Source: Anaerolinea sp.
Lineage (GTDB): Bacteria; Chloroflexota; Anaerolineae; Anaerolineales; Villigracilaceae
Direction of reading: 5' to 3'
Assembly: GCA_020719725.1 (NCBI GenBank)
Contig: DYPU01000001.1
Location: forward strand, 1 to 64,000
Length of the DNA stretch: 64,000 nucleotides
Shown here: positions 37,266 through 47,382 of the stretch, piece by piece
How positions within the stretch are numbered: position 1 is the stretch's first letter
How the letters are laid out: each line of letters begins with the position of its first letter
Made by a program: the position numbers and the translations under genes
The notes under the pieces: model-generated
Seen by the model: the letters and a program-made list of their open reading frames with translations, nothing else
What the model was told of the DNA's origin: nothing
Database searches by the model: none

Positions 37266-38684
37266 TTAGGGGGTGGGGGTTGGAGCGGTGATGGGGGTGG
37301 CAGTGGTGCGGAGAATTGGAGTTGCTTTGGCTACAGATTGGCAGATAGCCTTACCTGATTGGATGATCCCAATCGTGGCAGGGTCGCTGCCAAAGGGGGA
37401 AGCGCGTATCTCGTCGAAAATGGAGATGGCTTCGGGGCATTTATTATCCTGTGGGCGGCTTAGGGCGGCCAGGACAGAGCCGTAGGTGTAATAATAGACC
37501 AGTGTATCTGAAGAAAGCGGCATTCCGGTGACTTGTGTGCCAAAATCGCCTTCGTTGCAACCGGCGCGGGCATCACAAGATTCGGCGGCAGTGCAGCCGC
37601 GAATGGCGCATTTTAGAGCTGGGATGGAGCCTTCGTAATTGCGTGATTTAAAGAAGACAATTCCGAGCTGGCCGTAAACATCGGCTTTGGCGGGGTTGAA
37701 GTCGAGCGCTTTAAGTACATTGCGCGAGGCGGCAAAGTATTCGCCCATTTGTGAGTAGGTTTTTGCAATGGAGATATAGGGGGCCGGGTCGTTGACGCTA
37801 ATTTGTTCATTAATTTTTGCGGCGCGGGCAAAGTATTCGAGCGATTTCTCGTACAGTTGTTTTTGCTGTTCGCTTTCGGGAGGGCTGGTAAAGGCCAGGT
37901 GGCGGTAATTTGCTCCGGCGCTAATGTGCAGAAAGGTTAGATTGGGGGTTAGTTCAATCGCCAGATCGTATTCTTGAATTGCGCGGTTGTACAGCCCCTG
38001 TGATTCGAGCAAAAAAGCGTAAACGCGGTGCAAGTCCATCAGATTTTCGTTGCGTTCCAGCGCCTGGGCCAGGTATTGTTCGGCCTGGGTCAGCTTTTGT
38101 TGGCTGGTGAGAATTTCGATGTAAAAGGTCATTGCCAGGGTGTTGGTGGGGTCCAGTTGCAGGGCGCGGTTGGCTTCTTGCTCGGCTTCGGTGAGTAGAC
38201 GGGTGTAGCGTTCGGTGTCTGTAAAGTAATACTGGTTTGAACTCCAGCCTAAGACAAAAGAGCGGATGGCGGTGACGGTGCTATCTTCGGGGGCGAGTTC
38301 TTTGGCGCGGTTGATGGAGATAAGCGCTTCTTGCAGGCGTGGCAGGCGCTCGCTATCCACCAGCAGGGCCGAAGAGTAGGTTTGAATGCGCGCCAGTTTG
38401 GCCCAGACATTGGCGTTTTGTGGGTCGACGCGGGTTGCTTCGCGGTACGCCTCGATGGCGCTATCCAGTTGACCGGTGGTGAAGTAAACGTCGCCTTCTT
38501 CGGTGAGCGAGATAGCGGAGCGGGTGGCGGTGGGGGTGGCATTTCCGGCCTGTTGAATTGTGCCCAGGTCTACGCCGCGAATAATCCAGAGCGCCCATAA
38601 AATAATCAGGGCCAGGAAAAAGATGCGGTAAATGTTGGAGTGGGATTGACGCCGAAAGAGTGGGCGTCGCACGGGGATATGCAT
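37266..38684 (-). CDS. membrane-anchored TPR protein (paralog 1)
   Basis: N-terminal TM; multiple TPRs (GDVYFTTGQLDSAIEAYREATRVDPQNANVWAKLARI); C-terminal TTATPITAPTPTP. Confidence 0.88.
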   Translation of the reverse strand: MHIPVRRPLFRRQSHSNIYRIFFLALIILWALWIIRGVDLGTIQQAGNATPTATRSAISLTEEGDVYFTTGQLDSAIEAYREATRVDPQNANVWAKLARIQTYSSALLVDSERLPRLQEALISINRAKELAPEDSTVTAIRSFVLGWSSNQYYFTDTERYTRLLTEAEQEANRALQLDPTNTLAMTFYIEILTSQQKLTQAEQYLAQALERNENLMDLHRVYAFLLESQGLYNRAIQEYDLAIELTPNLTFLHISAGANYRHLAFTSPPESEQQKQLYEKSLEYFARAAKINEQISVNDPAPYISIAKTYSQMGEYFAASRNVLKALDFNPAKADVYGQLGIVFFKSRNYEGSIPALKCAIRGCTAAESCDARAGCNEGDFGTQVTGMPLSSDTLVYYYTYGSVLAALSRPQDNKCPEAISIFDEIRASPFGSDPATIGIIQSGKAICQSVAKATPILRTTATPITAPTPTP

Positions 38685-38690
38685 AATTTT

Positions 38691-39962
38691 TTAGGGGGTG
38701 GGCGTAGCTGTTTCTGGCTCGCTGTCTGGTTCGGGTGTGAAGGTTCCGCCAATGTTTTGGGCGCACTGATTGATGCCTTCAGTGGCGTTGTAGACGGCAT
38801 TATCGTTGCCAGGAATTTCGGTGATGATGCGCCGAAAGATGGGAATGGCTTCGCCGCAACGGTCTAGGCGCAACAGGGTGAACCCGTAAATGTAATAGTA
38901 TTCTGCGGTGCGAATGTCGGGCGCGAGTGGCAAGGGTTGCACTTCGATATCGTCTTCCAGGATGCCGCCATTGACAACATAGCTCAATTCGATGAGCGCT
39001 TCCGGCCATTTAAAATTGCGATAAAGGATGACGCCTAAATTGCCATGATACGAACTGTTTTGGGGTTCGTCGTTGACGGCTTGTTGGGCATATTGCGCTG
39101 CTTTTTCGTAATCTCCGTTGGTAAAGTAGATGCGCGAGATGTATAAATCTGGCAACGGGTTGGATGGGTTGAGCGCATTGGCGCGATTGAGCGACTCGAA
39201 GGCTTCATCATACAGGCCTTGCAGCCGATAGGCCTGGCCCAAATTTAGATGCAGGTTGGCAATATTGCTATTAATGGAAATGGCGGTTTCATATTCTCGG
39301 ATGGCGTTTTCAAAATCGCCGGTAACGTAAAACACATAGCCTCGTGCGCTGTGGGCTTCCATCACCCCTTGTCCCAGGCTAATGGCAATTCGCGATTCTT
39401 CAATCATTTTTTCAACCACATTGAGCGGCCCGCTTCCATTGACATATTGATCGGCCAACAGTTCGGCATAATATGAGTGAGCCAACACATTGTTGGGGTC
39501 CAACTCAAAGGCGCGCGCAATCGAGGCCTCGCCTGCCAGAAAATCTCCTTGAGAAGCCAGCGCCCAGCCGCGCACTGCGTGAGCCGTGGCGTTATTGGGG
39601 TTGAGCAGCAGGGCATTTTCTGCGCTAATTTGGGCATCGGCATACTCACCGAGAAAGACTCGAATTCGGGCCAACGCTAGGTAGCTGGCACCATCTCCGG
39701 GGAGAGCCAGCAAGGCGCTTTGATAAGCATCTGCCGATTGGGCTAATTTTCCTGCCGCAAAAAGCTGCTCCGCTTCGGTAATGTACGATTCAGGGTTGCG
39801 GGTGGCGGTAGGAGTGGCAACCCCCGGAATCGGAATGGTGGGAACAACCGTCCGCTCAAAATAGATTGCGGCTACAATTAAAAGCAACAACGCAATGATT
39901 CGAAACCAATTAATCGGCTTACGCCGTTTTTGCATAGACCATTTACTTCCGCGTAGATACAT
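38691..39962 (-). CDS. membrane-anchored TPR protein (paralog 2)
   Basis: N-terminal TM; TPRs (AEQLFAAGKLAQSADAYQSALLALPGDGASYLALARI); C-terminal PETATPTP. Confidence 0.88.
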   Translation of the reverse strand: MYLRGSKWSMQKRRKPINWFRIIALLLLIVAAIYFERTVVPTIPIPGVATPTATRNPESYITEAEQLFAAGKLAQSADAYQSALLALPGDGASYLALARIRVFLGEYADAQISAENALLLNPNNATAHAVRGWALASQGDFLAGEASIARAFELDPNNVLAHSYYAELLADQYVNGSGPLNVVEKMIEESRIAISLGQGVMEAHSARGYVFYVTGDFENAIREYETAISINSNIANLHLNLGQAYRLQGLYDEAFESLNRANALNPSNPLPDLYISRIYFTNGDYEKAAQYAQQAVNDEPQNSSYHGNLGVILYRNFKWPEALIELSYVVNGGILEDDIEVQPLPLAPDIRTAEYYYIYGFTLLRLDRCGEAIPIFRRIITEIPGNDNAVYNATEGINQCAQNIGGTFTPEPDSEPETATPTP

Positions 39963-40087
39963 AAATTCATCATACCATTGTGAATTAAAGCGCGTCAAGC
40001 CAATCGGGCCAGGATTAACCGCTTTCTTATCGAAAATTCTAAAATACAGCGCTTGCGCCAATGCCAGCTTACATATAGAATAAAGTT

Positions 40088-40858
40088 ATGCGTTTTGATG
40101 TCTTTACTCTTTTACCCGAAACCCTTAGCCCCTACCTAAACGCCAGTATTCTGGAAAAAGCTGCGGCGCGTGGGCTGATCGAGGTCCACCTGCATAATAT
40201 CCGCGATTATAGTACTGACAGGCATCACACAACCGACGATATGCCTTACGGCGGTGGTGGCGGGATGGTGATGAAGCCAGAACCGGTCTTCGCTGCGCTG
40301 GAAACTGCCATCGGGAGTCCGCCACAATGCCCCGTCATCTTGCTCACGCCACAGGGCCGGGTCTTTAATCAAGCAATCGCGGCAGAATTGGCAGCCTGCG
40401 GTCGGATCGCGTTAATTTCGGGCCGCTATGAAGGTTTTGACGAGCGTATCCGCCAAAATTTGGTGACAGATGAAATTTCGATTGGCGATTATGTGCTAAC
40501 CGGCGGAGAATTGCCCGCCTTAATTTTGATCGATGCCATTGCCCGACTACTTCCGGGCGTTTTGGGCGACCCAACCGGGGCCGAAGACGATTCGCACGCT
40601 TCAGGGCTGCTCGAATATCCGCACTACACCCGTCCGTCCGAATTTCGCGGTTGGCGCGTCCCGGAGGTGCTGCTTTCGGGCGATCATGGCAAAATAGAGC
40701 GCTGGCGGCGCGAACAATCACTACTGCGTACCCTGCACAAGCGGCCCGATATGCTTCAAAAGATGAAGTTGCAAGAGTGGGAACGGAAGTTTTTGGCAAA
40801 AGCAGAAAAAACGATGCGCGTTCAAGCTTGTTCCACAGGAGATGAAAATGAAATTTAA
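40088..40858 (+). CDS. trmD: tRNA (guanine37-N1)-methyltransferase
   Basis: [76 protein letters not shown]. Confidence 0.98.
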   Translation: MRFDVFTLLPETLSPYLNASILEKAAARGLIEVHLHNIRDYSTDRHHTTDDMPYGGGGGMVMKPEPVFAALETAIGSPPQCPVILLTPQGRVFNQAIAAELAACGRIALISGRYEGFDERIRQNLVTDEISIGDYVLTGGELPALILIDAIARLLPGVLGDPTGAEDDSHASGLLEYPHYTRPSEFRGWRVPEVLLSGDHGKIERWRREQSLLRTLHKRPDMLQKMKLQEWERKFLAKAEKTMRVQACSTGDENEI

Positions 40859-42095
40859 CGTTGGAAAAATTTTCTTGCTTGGCTTTGGCTTTTTTGGCGT
40901 CAGCGTCATTTGGAGCGTTTACAACGCCTTTGTGCCTATTTTCCTCTCCGAAAAGTTTAACTTGGCCCCGGCCCTGATTGGCTTTTTTATGACGCTGGAT
41001 AATATTGCCGCGCTGTTTATTCAACCGGCAGTTGGTTCCTGGTCCGATAGATTGCGTACCCCCATTGGCCGACGAATGCCTTTCATCTTAATTGGCGCTC
41101 CGCTGGGCGCGCTGGCTTTTGGGCTAATTCCGCTCGCGGCCATTTTACCGTTATTCGTGGCTTGTACCAGCACCTTACTGCTCAGCATGGCTCTTTGGCG
41201 GACGCCAGTAGTGGCGCTCATGCCGGATATTACACCATCAAACTATCGTTCACAGGCCAACGGCATCATCAACTTCATGGGCGGGTTGGGTGCGATCATT
41301 GCCTTTTTGGTGGGCAGTTCACTTTATAAGCAAAACCCGGCTTTTCCATTTTGGATGGGTTCGGCCCTGGTGCTTGCGGCGGCGGCCCTGGTTTTCATCT
41401 TTATTCGAGAACCTCAAAATTACAAATCTGCGGAGCGCGAGCCGAACATGCTCGCCAGCCTGCAAGCTGTCTTTAAAGAGCAAGACAAAAGCGCATTGCG
41501 CCTTTTCCTGGCAATTTTCTTCTGGTTTGTGGGATATAACGCCATTGAGGCTTTTTTTACACTTTACGCCATCAACTACCTGGGCTTACCCCAGGCGGAT
41601 GGCGCGCGTCTACTGGGACACCTCTCACTCTTTTTTGTTTTATTTGCCCTGTTGGCGGGATTCATTGGCGCAAAACTGGGGCGACGCCTGACCATCTCAA
41701 TTGGGATTAGCTTGCTCGGCGGCGTTATTTTGACGATGTTTTTCCTCGCGCCAGCCACGTTGACGACAGTCCTAACCCACCTGCCAGTTTTAGGAGATAT
41801 TTTGGTCATTAGCCTGTTTCTGATGTTAGCGGGCGCTGGTTGGGCCTTGATCAACATCAACTCCTTGCCGATGGTGGTTGACATGGTGGAGAATAATCGC
41901 ATTGGCACTTATACAGGAATGTATTACTTGTTTTCCACCCTGGCCGCAATTGCCGGGCCAAACATAAACGGCCTCATCATTCAGCTTGGCGGCGAAAACT
42001 ACAATACCGTGATGCTGGTCGCGCCCATTTTTATGGTCGCCGCCTTGGTGATGATGTGGGGCGTGCGGCGCGGTGAAGCACGCCAAGAAAGTTAG
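40842..42095 (+). CDS. MFS transporter (SLC45/GPH-like)
   Basis: About 12 [32 protein letters not shown] motif; overlaps the 3' end of trmD. Confidence 0.9.
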   Translation: MKMKFNVGKIFLLGFGFFGVSVIWSVYNAFVPIFLSEKFNLAPALIGFFMTLDNIAALFIQPAVGSWSDRLRTPIGRRMPFILIGAPLGALAFGLIPLAAILPLFVACTSTLLLSMALWRTPVVALMPDITPSNYRSQANGIINFMGGLGAIIAFLVGSSLYKQNPAFPFWMGSALVLAAAALVFIFIREPQNYKSAEREPNMLASLQAVFKEQDKSALRLFLAIFFWFVGYNAIEAFFTLYAINYLGLPQADGARLLGHLSLFFVLFALLAGFIGAKLGRRLTISIGISLLGGVILTMFFLAPATLTTVLTHLPVLGDILVISLFLMLAGAGWALININSLPMVVDMVENNRIGTYTGMYYLFSTLAAIAGPNINGLIIQLGGENYNTVMLVAPIFMVAALVMMWGVRRGEARQES

Positions 42096-42106
42096 TTTTG
42101 TCATTC

Positions 42107-42135
42107 TTGCGCTATCCAACAAGAGGCTGTAAAAT
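42107..42135 (+). promoter_or_regulatory. sigma70-type promoter upstream of BMP gene
   Basis: TTGCGC-N17-TAAAAT. Confidence 0.6.
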
Positions 42136-42202
42136 AATTTCCAGGGTTCACGGTATTCGCTGTGATACACCCACTTTTTTCACTTCATAGAGGAGAAGAA
42201 AC

Positions 42203-43225
42203 ATGAAGAAAATGTATGTTATGTTGGTTGCTCTGCTTCTGGCGGCCATGCTCATTCCTGCCTGTGGCCCCACAGCGCCGGATTGCTCGAAGGTTGAAAC
42301 CTTCTGCGTTGGTGTCGTCACCGATGTTGGTAAGATTGATGACAAGTCCTTCAACCAATCCGCTTGGGAAGGCGTCAAACTTGCTGAAAAAGACCTCGGC
42401 GCAATCGTCCAGTACATCGAAACCACCGATGCCAAGGACTACGACAAAAACATCGCCACCTTCGCCGATGAGAACTACGACGTTGTTGTGACCGTTGGTT
42501 TTGCCCTCGGCGAAGCGACAGTTGCTGCGGCTGGCAAATACCCGAACACCAAGTTCATCGGTGTTGACCAATTCCAAGGTGCTGTCACCCCTGGCCTGGC
42601 TGGCTTAAACTTCCCCGAAGATCAGGCTGGTTTCCTGGTTGGTGCCCTGGCCGCCCAGATGACCACGACCGATAAAATCGGTGGCGTTTTTGCGACCGAC
42701 GCTGTCCCGCCCGTTTGGCGCTTTGGCGAAGGCTACCGCGCTGGCGCTCAGTACGTCAATCCCGACATTGAAATCTTCGTTGTCTATCACAGCGATGTTG
42801 GTTTTGATAAGACCTTCACCGACCCTGAATGGGGCGCTGCGACCTCTAAATCGATGATTGAAAAGGGCGCGGACATCATCTTCGGTGGTGGTGGCAAGAC
42901 CGGTAACGGCGCTGTCATCGGCGCTGTCGAAGCTGGCGCATTGGCGATTGGCGTCGATACCGATCAGTACTTCACCCTGCCCGAAGCCCAGAAGGGCCTG
43001 CTCTCCAGCGCCATGAAACTCATCACCCCAGGCGTTTTTGATCTGATCAAACTCGCCAAAGACGGCGCTTTCCCCGATGGTAACTACTTTGGCAAGGCCG
43101 GTTTTGCTCCTTATCACGATCTGGATGCCACCGTCCCCGCCGAAGTTAAGGCCAAAATGGACGAAATCAGCGCCATGTTGCTTGACGGCTCCTTGTTGAC
43201 CAACGTCGCCCCGGTCAAACCGTAA
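42203..43225 (+). CDS. BMP family ABC transporter substrate-binding lipoprotein (nucleoside-type)
   Basis: Lipobox; VGVVTDVGKIDDKSFNQSAWEGVKLAEKDLG; GADIIFGGGGKTGNGAVIGAVEAGALAIGVDTDQ. Confidence 0.95.
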   Translation: MKKMYVMLVALLLAAMLIPACGPTAPDCSKVETFCVGVVTDVGKIDDKSFNQSAWEGVKLAEKDLGAIVQYIETTDAKDYDKNIATFADENYDVVVTVGFALGEATVAAAGKYPNTKFIGVDQFQGAVTPGLAGLNFPEDQAGFLVGALAAQMTTTDKIGGVFATDAVPPVWRFGEGYRAGAQYVNPDIEIFVVYHSDVGFDKTFTDPEWGAATSKSMIEKGADIIFGGGGKTGNGAVIGAVEAGALAIGVDTDQYFTLPEAQKGLLSSAMKLITPGVFDLIKLAKDGAFPDGNYFGKAGFAPYHDLDATVPAEVKAKMDEISAMLLDGSLLTNVAPVKP

Positions 43226-43250
43226 GCATTCTTGCACTTCCGCAACCCCA

Positions 43251-43285
43251 AAGGGGAAAGAGGAAACCCTCTTTCCCCTTTATTG
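43251..43285 (+). terminator. intra-operon terminator/attenuator after the BMP gene
   Basis: AAGGGGAAAGAGG-N4-CCTCTTTCCCCTT-TATTG. Confidence 0.75.
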
Positions 43286-43309
43286 TTATAATCAAGCACC
43301 GGATCGTTT

Positions 43310-43390
43310 GCAAAAACCTTTTTGCCTCACGAAAGAACGTCCCGAAGGTTTTCGTGGGCTTTTGGCTTCTTTTTTACCTTCGGGGTGTTC
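43310..43390 (+). promoter_or_regulatory. candidate structured 5' leader of the permease gene
   Basis: Hairpin GCAAAAACCTTTTTGC (43310-43325); 15-bp long-range helix GAACGTCCCGAAGGT (43335-43349) x ACCTTCGGGGTGTTC (43376-43390) with two G-U pairs; crossing helix CACGAAA (43328-43334) x TTTCGTG; TATAAT at 43287-43292. Confidence 0.45.
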
Positions 43391-43433
43391 GTTCCAATAG
43401 CAATGCAAGATTTTTACCACTATACGCTGTTTC

Positions 43434-44579
43434 ATGGAGTTCAATATGCAGAGTGCAGAAGAGAAACAGGCTCCTCAGGGTTGGAAACGCATTGGACGGG
43501 CCATTATGGACGCCGCGCTAGTTCCTGTTTTGGCTATTTTTTCGGCGATCATTGTCGGGGGAGTGGTCATAGCGGTGGTTGGCGGAAATCCGTTTGCCGC
43601 CTATTTGGGTTTGATTCAAGGCGCTTACGGTTCCACCAAGGCCTGGAGTGAAACCTTTGTCTGGGCGACCCCCTATATTTTTGCTGGGCTGGCCGTGGCT
43701 TTGGCGTTTAAAGGCGGACTTTTCAATATCGGCGCTGAGGGCCAATTGGCTTTTGGCGCGGTCGCCACGGCTTGGGTGGGGTACGCTCTGCCAGGTATGC
43801 TCGGAGTTGAACTGCCTGCCATTCTTCACATTCCGCTGGCAATTGGAGCCGGGATGTTGGCCGGATTTTTGTGGGCGGCCATCCCTGGCGCTTTACGAGC
43901 CTATGCCGGTGGTTCCGAAGTCATCAATACCATTATGATGAACTACATTGCCCTGAATATCACCAGTTTTTTGCTAAATGGCCCAATGAAGGACAATAAT
44001 CCACTAAATGTGATTGCTCGTACGCCCGAAATTGCTGAAGGAGCACGCATTCCAGTTATCTTTGATGGTTTGCGCGTTCACTGGGGCTTTCCACTGGCGT
44101 TGATTGTCGCATTTTTGGTCTGGTACTTGCTCTGGAAAACCACCTTCGGCTTCGAAATTCGGACTGTGGGGGCAAACCCTGATGCGGCCAAATATGCTGG
44201 CATTAATTACAAACGCGTCATCGTGTTGACAATGGCTCTTTCTGGCTTATTGGCTGGTTTGGCGGGTGCAGTAGAGGTAACTGGCTTAAACTACCGGCAT
44301 GAACTTGGATTTTCAATTGGCTATGGCTACGATGCTATTGCCATTGCCCTTCTGGGCAGAACACACCCCTTGGGGGTGGTTCTGGCTTCCATTCTTTTTG
44401 CTGGAATGCGCAATGGAGCCACCCGAATGCAGTTTTTAACCCAAATTCCGGTGGACATTATCTCAGTTATTCAGGCCCTTATCCTGTTGTTTGTCGCGGC
44501 AGATGCAATTGTGCGCTACATTTACCGCATTAAAGCCAAGGAAGATCGGCTTGTGCTTACTCGTGGCTGGGGCGGCTAG
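43434..44579 (+). CDS. ABC transporter permease (nucleoside/BMP-type)
   Basis: Multi-TM; FKGGLFNIGAEGQLAFGAVATAWVGY; GFEIRTVGANPDAAKYAGINYKR. Confidence 0.93.
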   Translation: MEFNMQSAEEKQAPQGWKRIGRAIMDAALVPVLAIFSAIIVGGVVIAVVGGNPFAAYLGLIQGAYGSTKAWSETFVWATPYIFAGLAVALAFKGGLFNIGAEGQLAFGAVATAWVGYALPGMLGVELPAILHIPLAIGAGMLAGFLWAAIPGALRAYAGGSEVINTIMMNYIALNITSFLLNGPMKDNNPLNVIARTPEIAEGARIPVIFDGLRVHWGFPLALIVAFLVWYLLWKTTFGFEIRTVGANPDAAKYAGINYKRVIVLTMALSGLLAGLAGAVEVTGLNYRHELGFSIGYGYDAIAIALLGRTHPLGVVLASILFAGMRNGATRMQFLTQIPVDIISVIQALILLFVAADAIVRYIYRIKAKEDRLVLTRGWGG

Positions 44580-44591
44580 GAGGCAAACCCT

Positions 44592-45695
44592 ATGGATTGG
44601 CGTCGATTTAGTTTTATTGGATTAATCATTGTTATCCTTTTTGGCGTGGTGGTGCTGATTGGCGGCGAACAGGTTTCCCCGCTCATCATCATCTCTAGCA
44701 TGTTGGCTACCACCATTACCGTGGCAACCCCGCTCACGCTTGGCGCACTCTCTGGTATTTTTTGTGAACGCGCCGGGGTGGTCAATATTGGTATTGAGGG
44801 TATGATGCTGGCCGCAGCCTTTTTTGGCTGGCTGGCATCCATCTATATGAATACCATTTTTGAATTCAATGCCGCCATCAGTTTGACGGTTGGCGTAGTG
44901 ATGGCAATCGTTTCGGGTGGGATATTTGCCTTACTACATGCCTGGCTTTCGATTGCCTTCAAAGTAGATCAAATCATCGGCGGTACGGTCATCAATATTT
45001 TGGCCGTGGGAATCACCGGTTTTCTTAACCGCCAGCTTTTCTTTGAGAAAGGCAGCATTTTTGGCGGCAACGTGCCTCATGCCCCAGGGCTTTTGCCTTC
45101 ACTTTCAAAATCCCTAACCTTTTTGTGTGGCGGCGAACAGGGCTGCTTTGGCCTCCCCGATTTGATTTCAGGCAGTGTCTTCGACCAAAAACCGGTGGCA
45201 ATTTCGGCCATTGTGCTGGTAGCTGTTAGCCACTATGTTTTGTTTAACACCCGCTGGGGCTTGCGTACCCGCGCAGTTGGTGAACACCCCAAAGCGGCGG
45301 ATACGGTGGGAATCAACGTCAACCGGATGCGCTATATCAACGTTGTTATTGGCGGAATGTTTGCCGGGCTGGCTGGAGCCTACTTCACCCTCGAATCAGT
45401 CCCGTCTTTTGAGCCACTTATGACCAATGGCCGCGGCTTTATCTCTCTGGCCGCCATGATTTTCGGTAACTGGACGCCGTTTGGAGCCTGGGCGGCTGCG
45501 TTAGTTTTTGGCGCATCGCAAGCGCTTCAAATTAACCTGCAATTTTTCCGTGAATCGATCCCGCCCAACTGGGCCTTTTTACAGCAATCTTATGTGGTTG
45601 GATTAGCTCCCTATATCCTGACCATGCTTATCCTGACTGGCATCATTGGCAAGACGACCCCGCCTGCCGCCGATGGTCAGCCTTACGAGAAATAG
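44592..45695 (+). CDS. ABC transporter permease (nucleoside/BMP-type)
   Basis: GALSGIFCERAGVVNIGIEGMMLAAAFFGWL; GLRTRAVGEHPKAADTVGINVNRMRY. Confidence 0.93.
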   Translation: MDWRRFSFIGLIIVILFGVVVLIGGEQVSPLIIISSMLATTITVATPLTLGALSGIFCERAGVVNIGIEGMMLAAAFFGWLASIYMNTIFEFNAAISLTVGVVMAIVSGGIFALLHAWLSIAFKVDQIIGGTVINILAVGITGFLNRQLFFEKGSIFGGNVPHAPGLLPSLSKSLTFLCGGEQGCFGLPDLISGSVFDQKPVAISAIVLVAVSHYVLFNTRWGLRTRAVGEHPKAADTVGINVNRMRYINVVIGGMFAGLAGAYFTLESVPSFEPLMTNGRGFISLAAMIFGNWTPFGAWAAALVFGASQALQINLQFFRESIPPNWAFLQQSYVVGLAPYILTMLILTGIIGKTTPPAADGQPYEK

Positions 45696-45705
45696 GAGAC
45701 GCGCC

Positions 45706-47265
45706 ATGTCTGAGAAAAAAATCGTTCTCGATGCGCGCGGCATTACCAAGCAATTTCCTGGTGTGCTGGCGAATGACCTCGTTGATTTTGATTTGCGCGA
45801 AGGCGAAGTTCACGCCCTTCTAGGCGAAAACGGCGCCGGAAAATCGACGCTGATGAACGTCCTCTATGGGTTGTATAAAGCTGATTCTGGCGAAGTGAAG
45901 GTCAACGGGGAAAATCTGATTCTTTCGTCCCCCAGAGACGCAATTTATAAGGGCATCGGCATGGTGCATCAGCATTTTATGCTTGTGCCGGTTTTTAGCG
46001 TCACTGAAAATATTATGCTTGGCGCTGAAACAGATCATCGTGCCACCCCAAACGAATCGCCACTGGTAAAACTGGATCGTAAAGAAGTGGCCCAAAAGGT
46101 GAAGAGCCTTTCGCAGCAATATGGCCTGGAAGTGGAACCCGCCGCAATTGTGGGCGATCTGCCTGTCGGCGTGCAGCAGCGTGTCGAAATCGTCAAGGCG
46201 CTCTACCGCAATGCCAATATCCTGATTTTAGATGAACCAACCGCTGTTCTGACTCCTCAAGAAGCCGATGATCTGTTTCGGATTGTGCATGAGCTGACAA
46301 CGCGCGGTGTTTCAATTGTCTTTATCACCCATAAACTAAAAGAAGTTCTGGCGATCGCGGATCGAATTACGGTTATGCGCGGCGGCAAGGTGGTTGGCAC
46401 GACTACACCCCAAGAGACTGACGAACATCAGTTGGCGGCGATGATGGTGGGCCGTGATGTGATTTTGACGGTCGAAAAAGAAGTAGCTCACCCTGCCGAT
46501 GATGTGTTGCTGGTTGAAAAACTGCGTGTGCGGGATGTGCGGGATATTGAAACGGTTCGAGGCGTTTCGTTCACAGTACGAGCCGGGGAGATTTTGGGCA
46601 TCGCTGGCGTTCAAGGCAATGGACAGACCGAGCTGGCCGAAGCGCTGACCGGGCTGCGGCGTATCGAAGGCGGAACTATCCAGCTGGCTGAAAAAAATTT
46701 AACCGGCAAAACCCCGCGCATCTTCACCGAAAGCGGCCTCGCGCATATTCCCGAAGATCGTCAGCGGCACGGGCTGGTGCTGGGTTACACTGTTGCCGAT
46801 AACATGGTTTTATGCGATTACTACAAAGCGCCCTTTGGCGTAAACGGCGTTTTACAGCAAAAAGCGCTCGACGAAAATTCGCGCAGGCTCATTCAAGAAT
46901 ATGATGTGCGCACCCCCTCACCCTACGTTTCGGCGGGAAAACTTTCGGGGGGCAACCAGCAAAAGGTGATTGTGGCGCGTGAACTGAGTCGCGCCAATGT
47001 CAAACTGGTTGTCGCCAACCAACCCACCCGCGGACTGGATGTTGGCTCGATTGAATATATCCACAAAGAAATCATCGCTATGCGCGATCGGGGCGTGGCC
47101 GTTTTGCTGATTTCGGCTGAGTTGGACGAAGTGATGGCGCTTTCTGACCGCATTGCTGTTATGTATCATGGCGAAATTGTAACGACTGTGGATGCCAAAA
47201 GCGTTACCCGTGAACAGCTTGGGCTATGGATGGCTGGTTCTAAAGTTCAACAGCCAGCCGCCTGA
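45706..47265 (+). CDS. ABC transporter ATP-binding protein with tandem ABC domains (nucleoside/sugar-type)
   Basis: Walker A GENGAGKSTLMNVLYGL; second domain GVQGNGQTELAEALTGL; signature KLSGGNQQKVIVARELS. Confidence 0.96.
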   Translation: MSEKKIVLDARGITKQFPGVLANDLVDFDLREGEVHALLGENGAGKSTLMNVLYGLYKADSGEVKVNGENLILSSPRDAIYKGIGMVHQHFMLVPVFSVTENIMLGAETDHRATPNESPLVKLDRKEVAQKVKSLSQQYGLEVEPAAIVGDLPVGVQQRVEIVKALYRNANILILDEPTAVLTPQEADDLFRIVHELTTRGVSIVFITHKLKEVLAIADRITVMRGGKVVGTTTPQETDEHQLAAMMVGRDVILTVEKEVAHPADDVLLVEKLRVRDVRDIETVRGVSFTVRAGEILGIAGVQGNGQTELAEALTGLRRIEGGTIQLAEKNLTGKTPRIFTESGLAHIPEDRQRHGLVLGYTVADNMVLCDYYKAPFGVNGVLQQKALDENSRRLIQEYDVRTPSPYVSAGKLSGGNQQKVIVARELSRANVKLVVANQPTRGLDVGSIEYIHKEIIAMRDRGVAVLLISAELDEVMALSDRIAVMYHGEIVTTVDAKSVTREQLGLWMAGSKVQQPAA

Positions 47266-47282
47266 TTGGGCTAAATTTTGCA

Positions 47283-47314
47283 AAGGCCGCCCTTTGGCTG
47301 GGCGGCCTTTTTAT
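47283..47314 (+). terminator. terminator of the ABC transporter operon
   Basis: AAGGCCGCCC-TTTGGCT-GGGCGGCCTT-TTT. Confidence 0.85.
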
Positions 47315-47382
47315 TTTTCTTGCCGGTCTCAAGTGGTTATAATTTGTTCTGAAAAATTTAAAAGCTAATCAAAGGAGAAGGA

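Noticed and set aside
43434-47265. Sugar (Rbs/Mgl-like) assignment for the ABC system
   Set aside because: The BMP-type binding protein and paired permeases fit nucleoside-type transporters better, so no sugar gene symbol is assigned.
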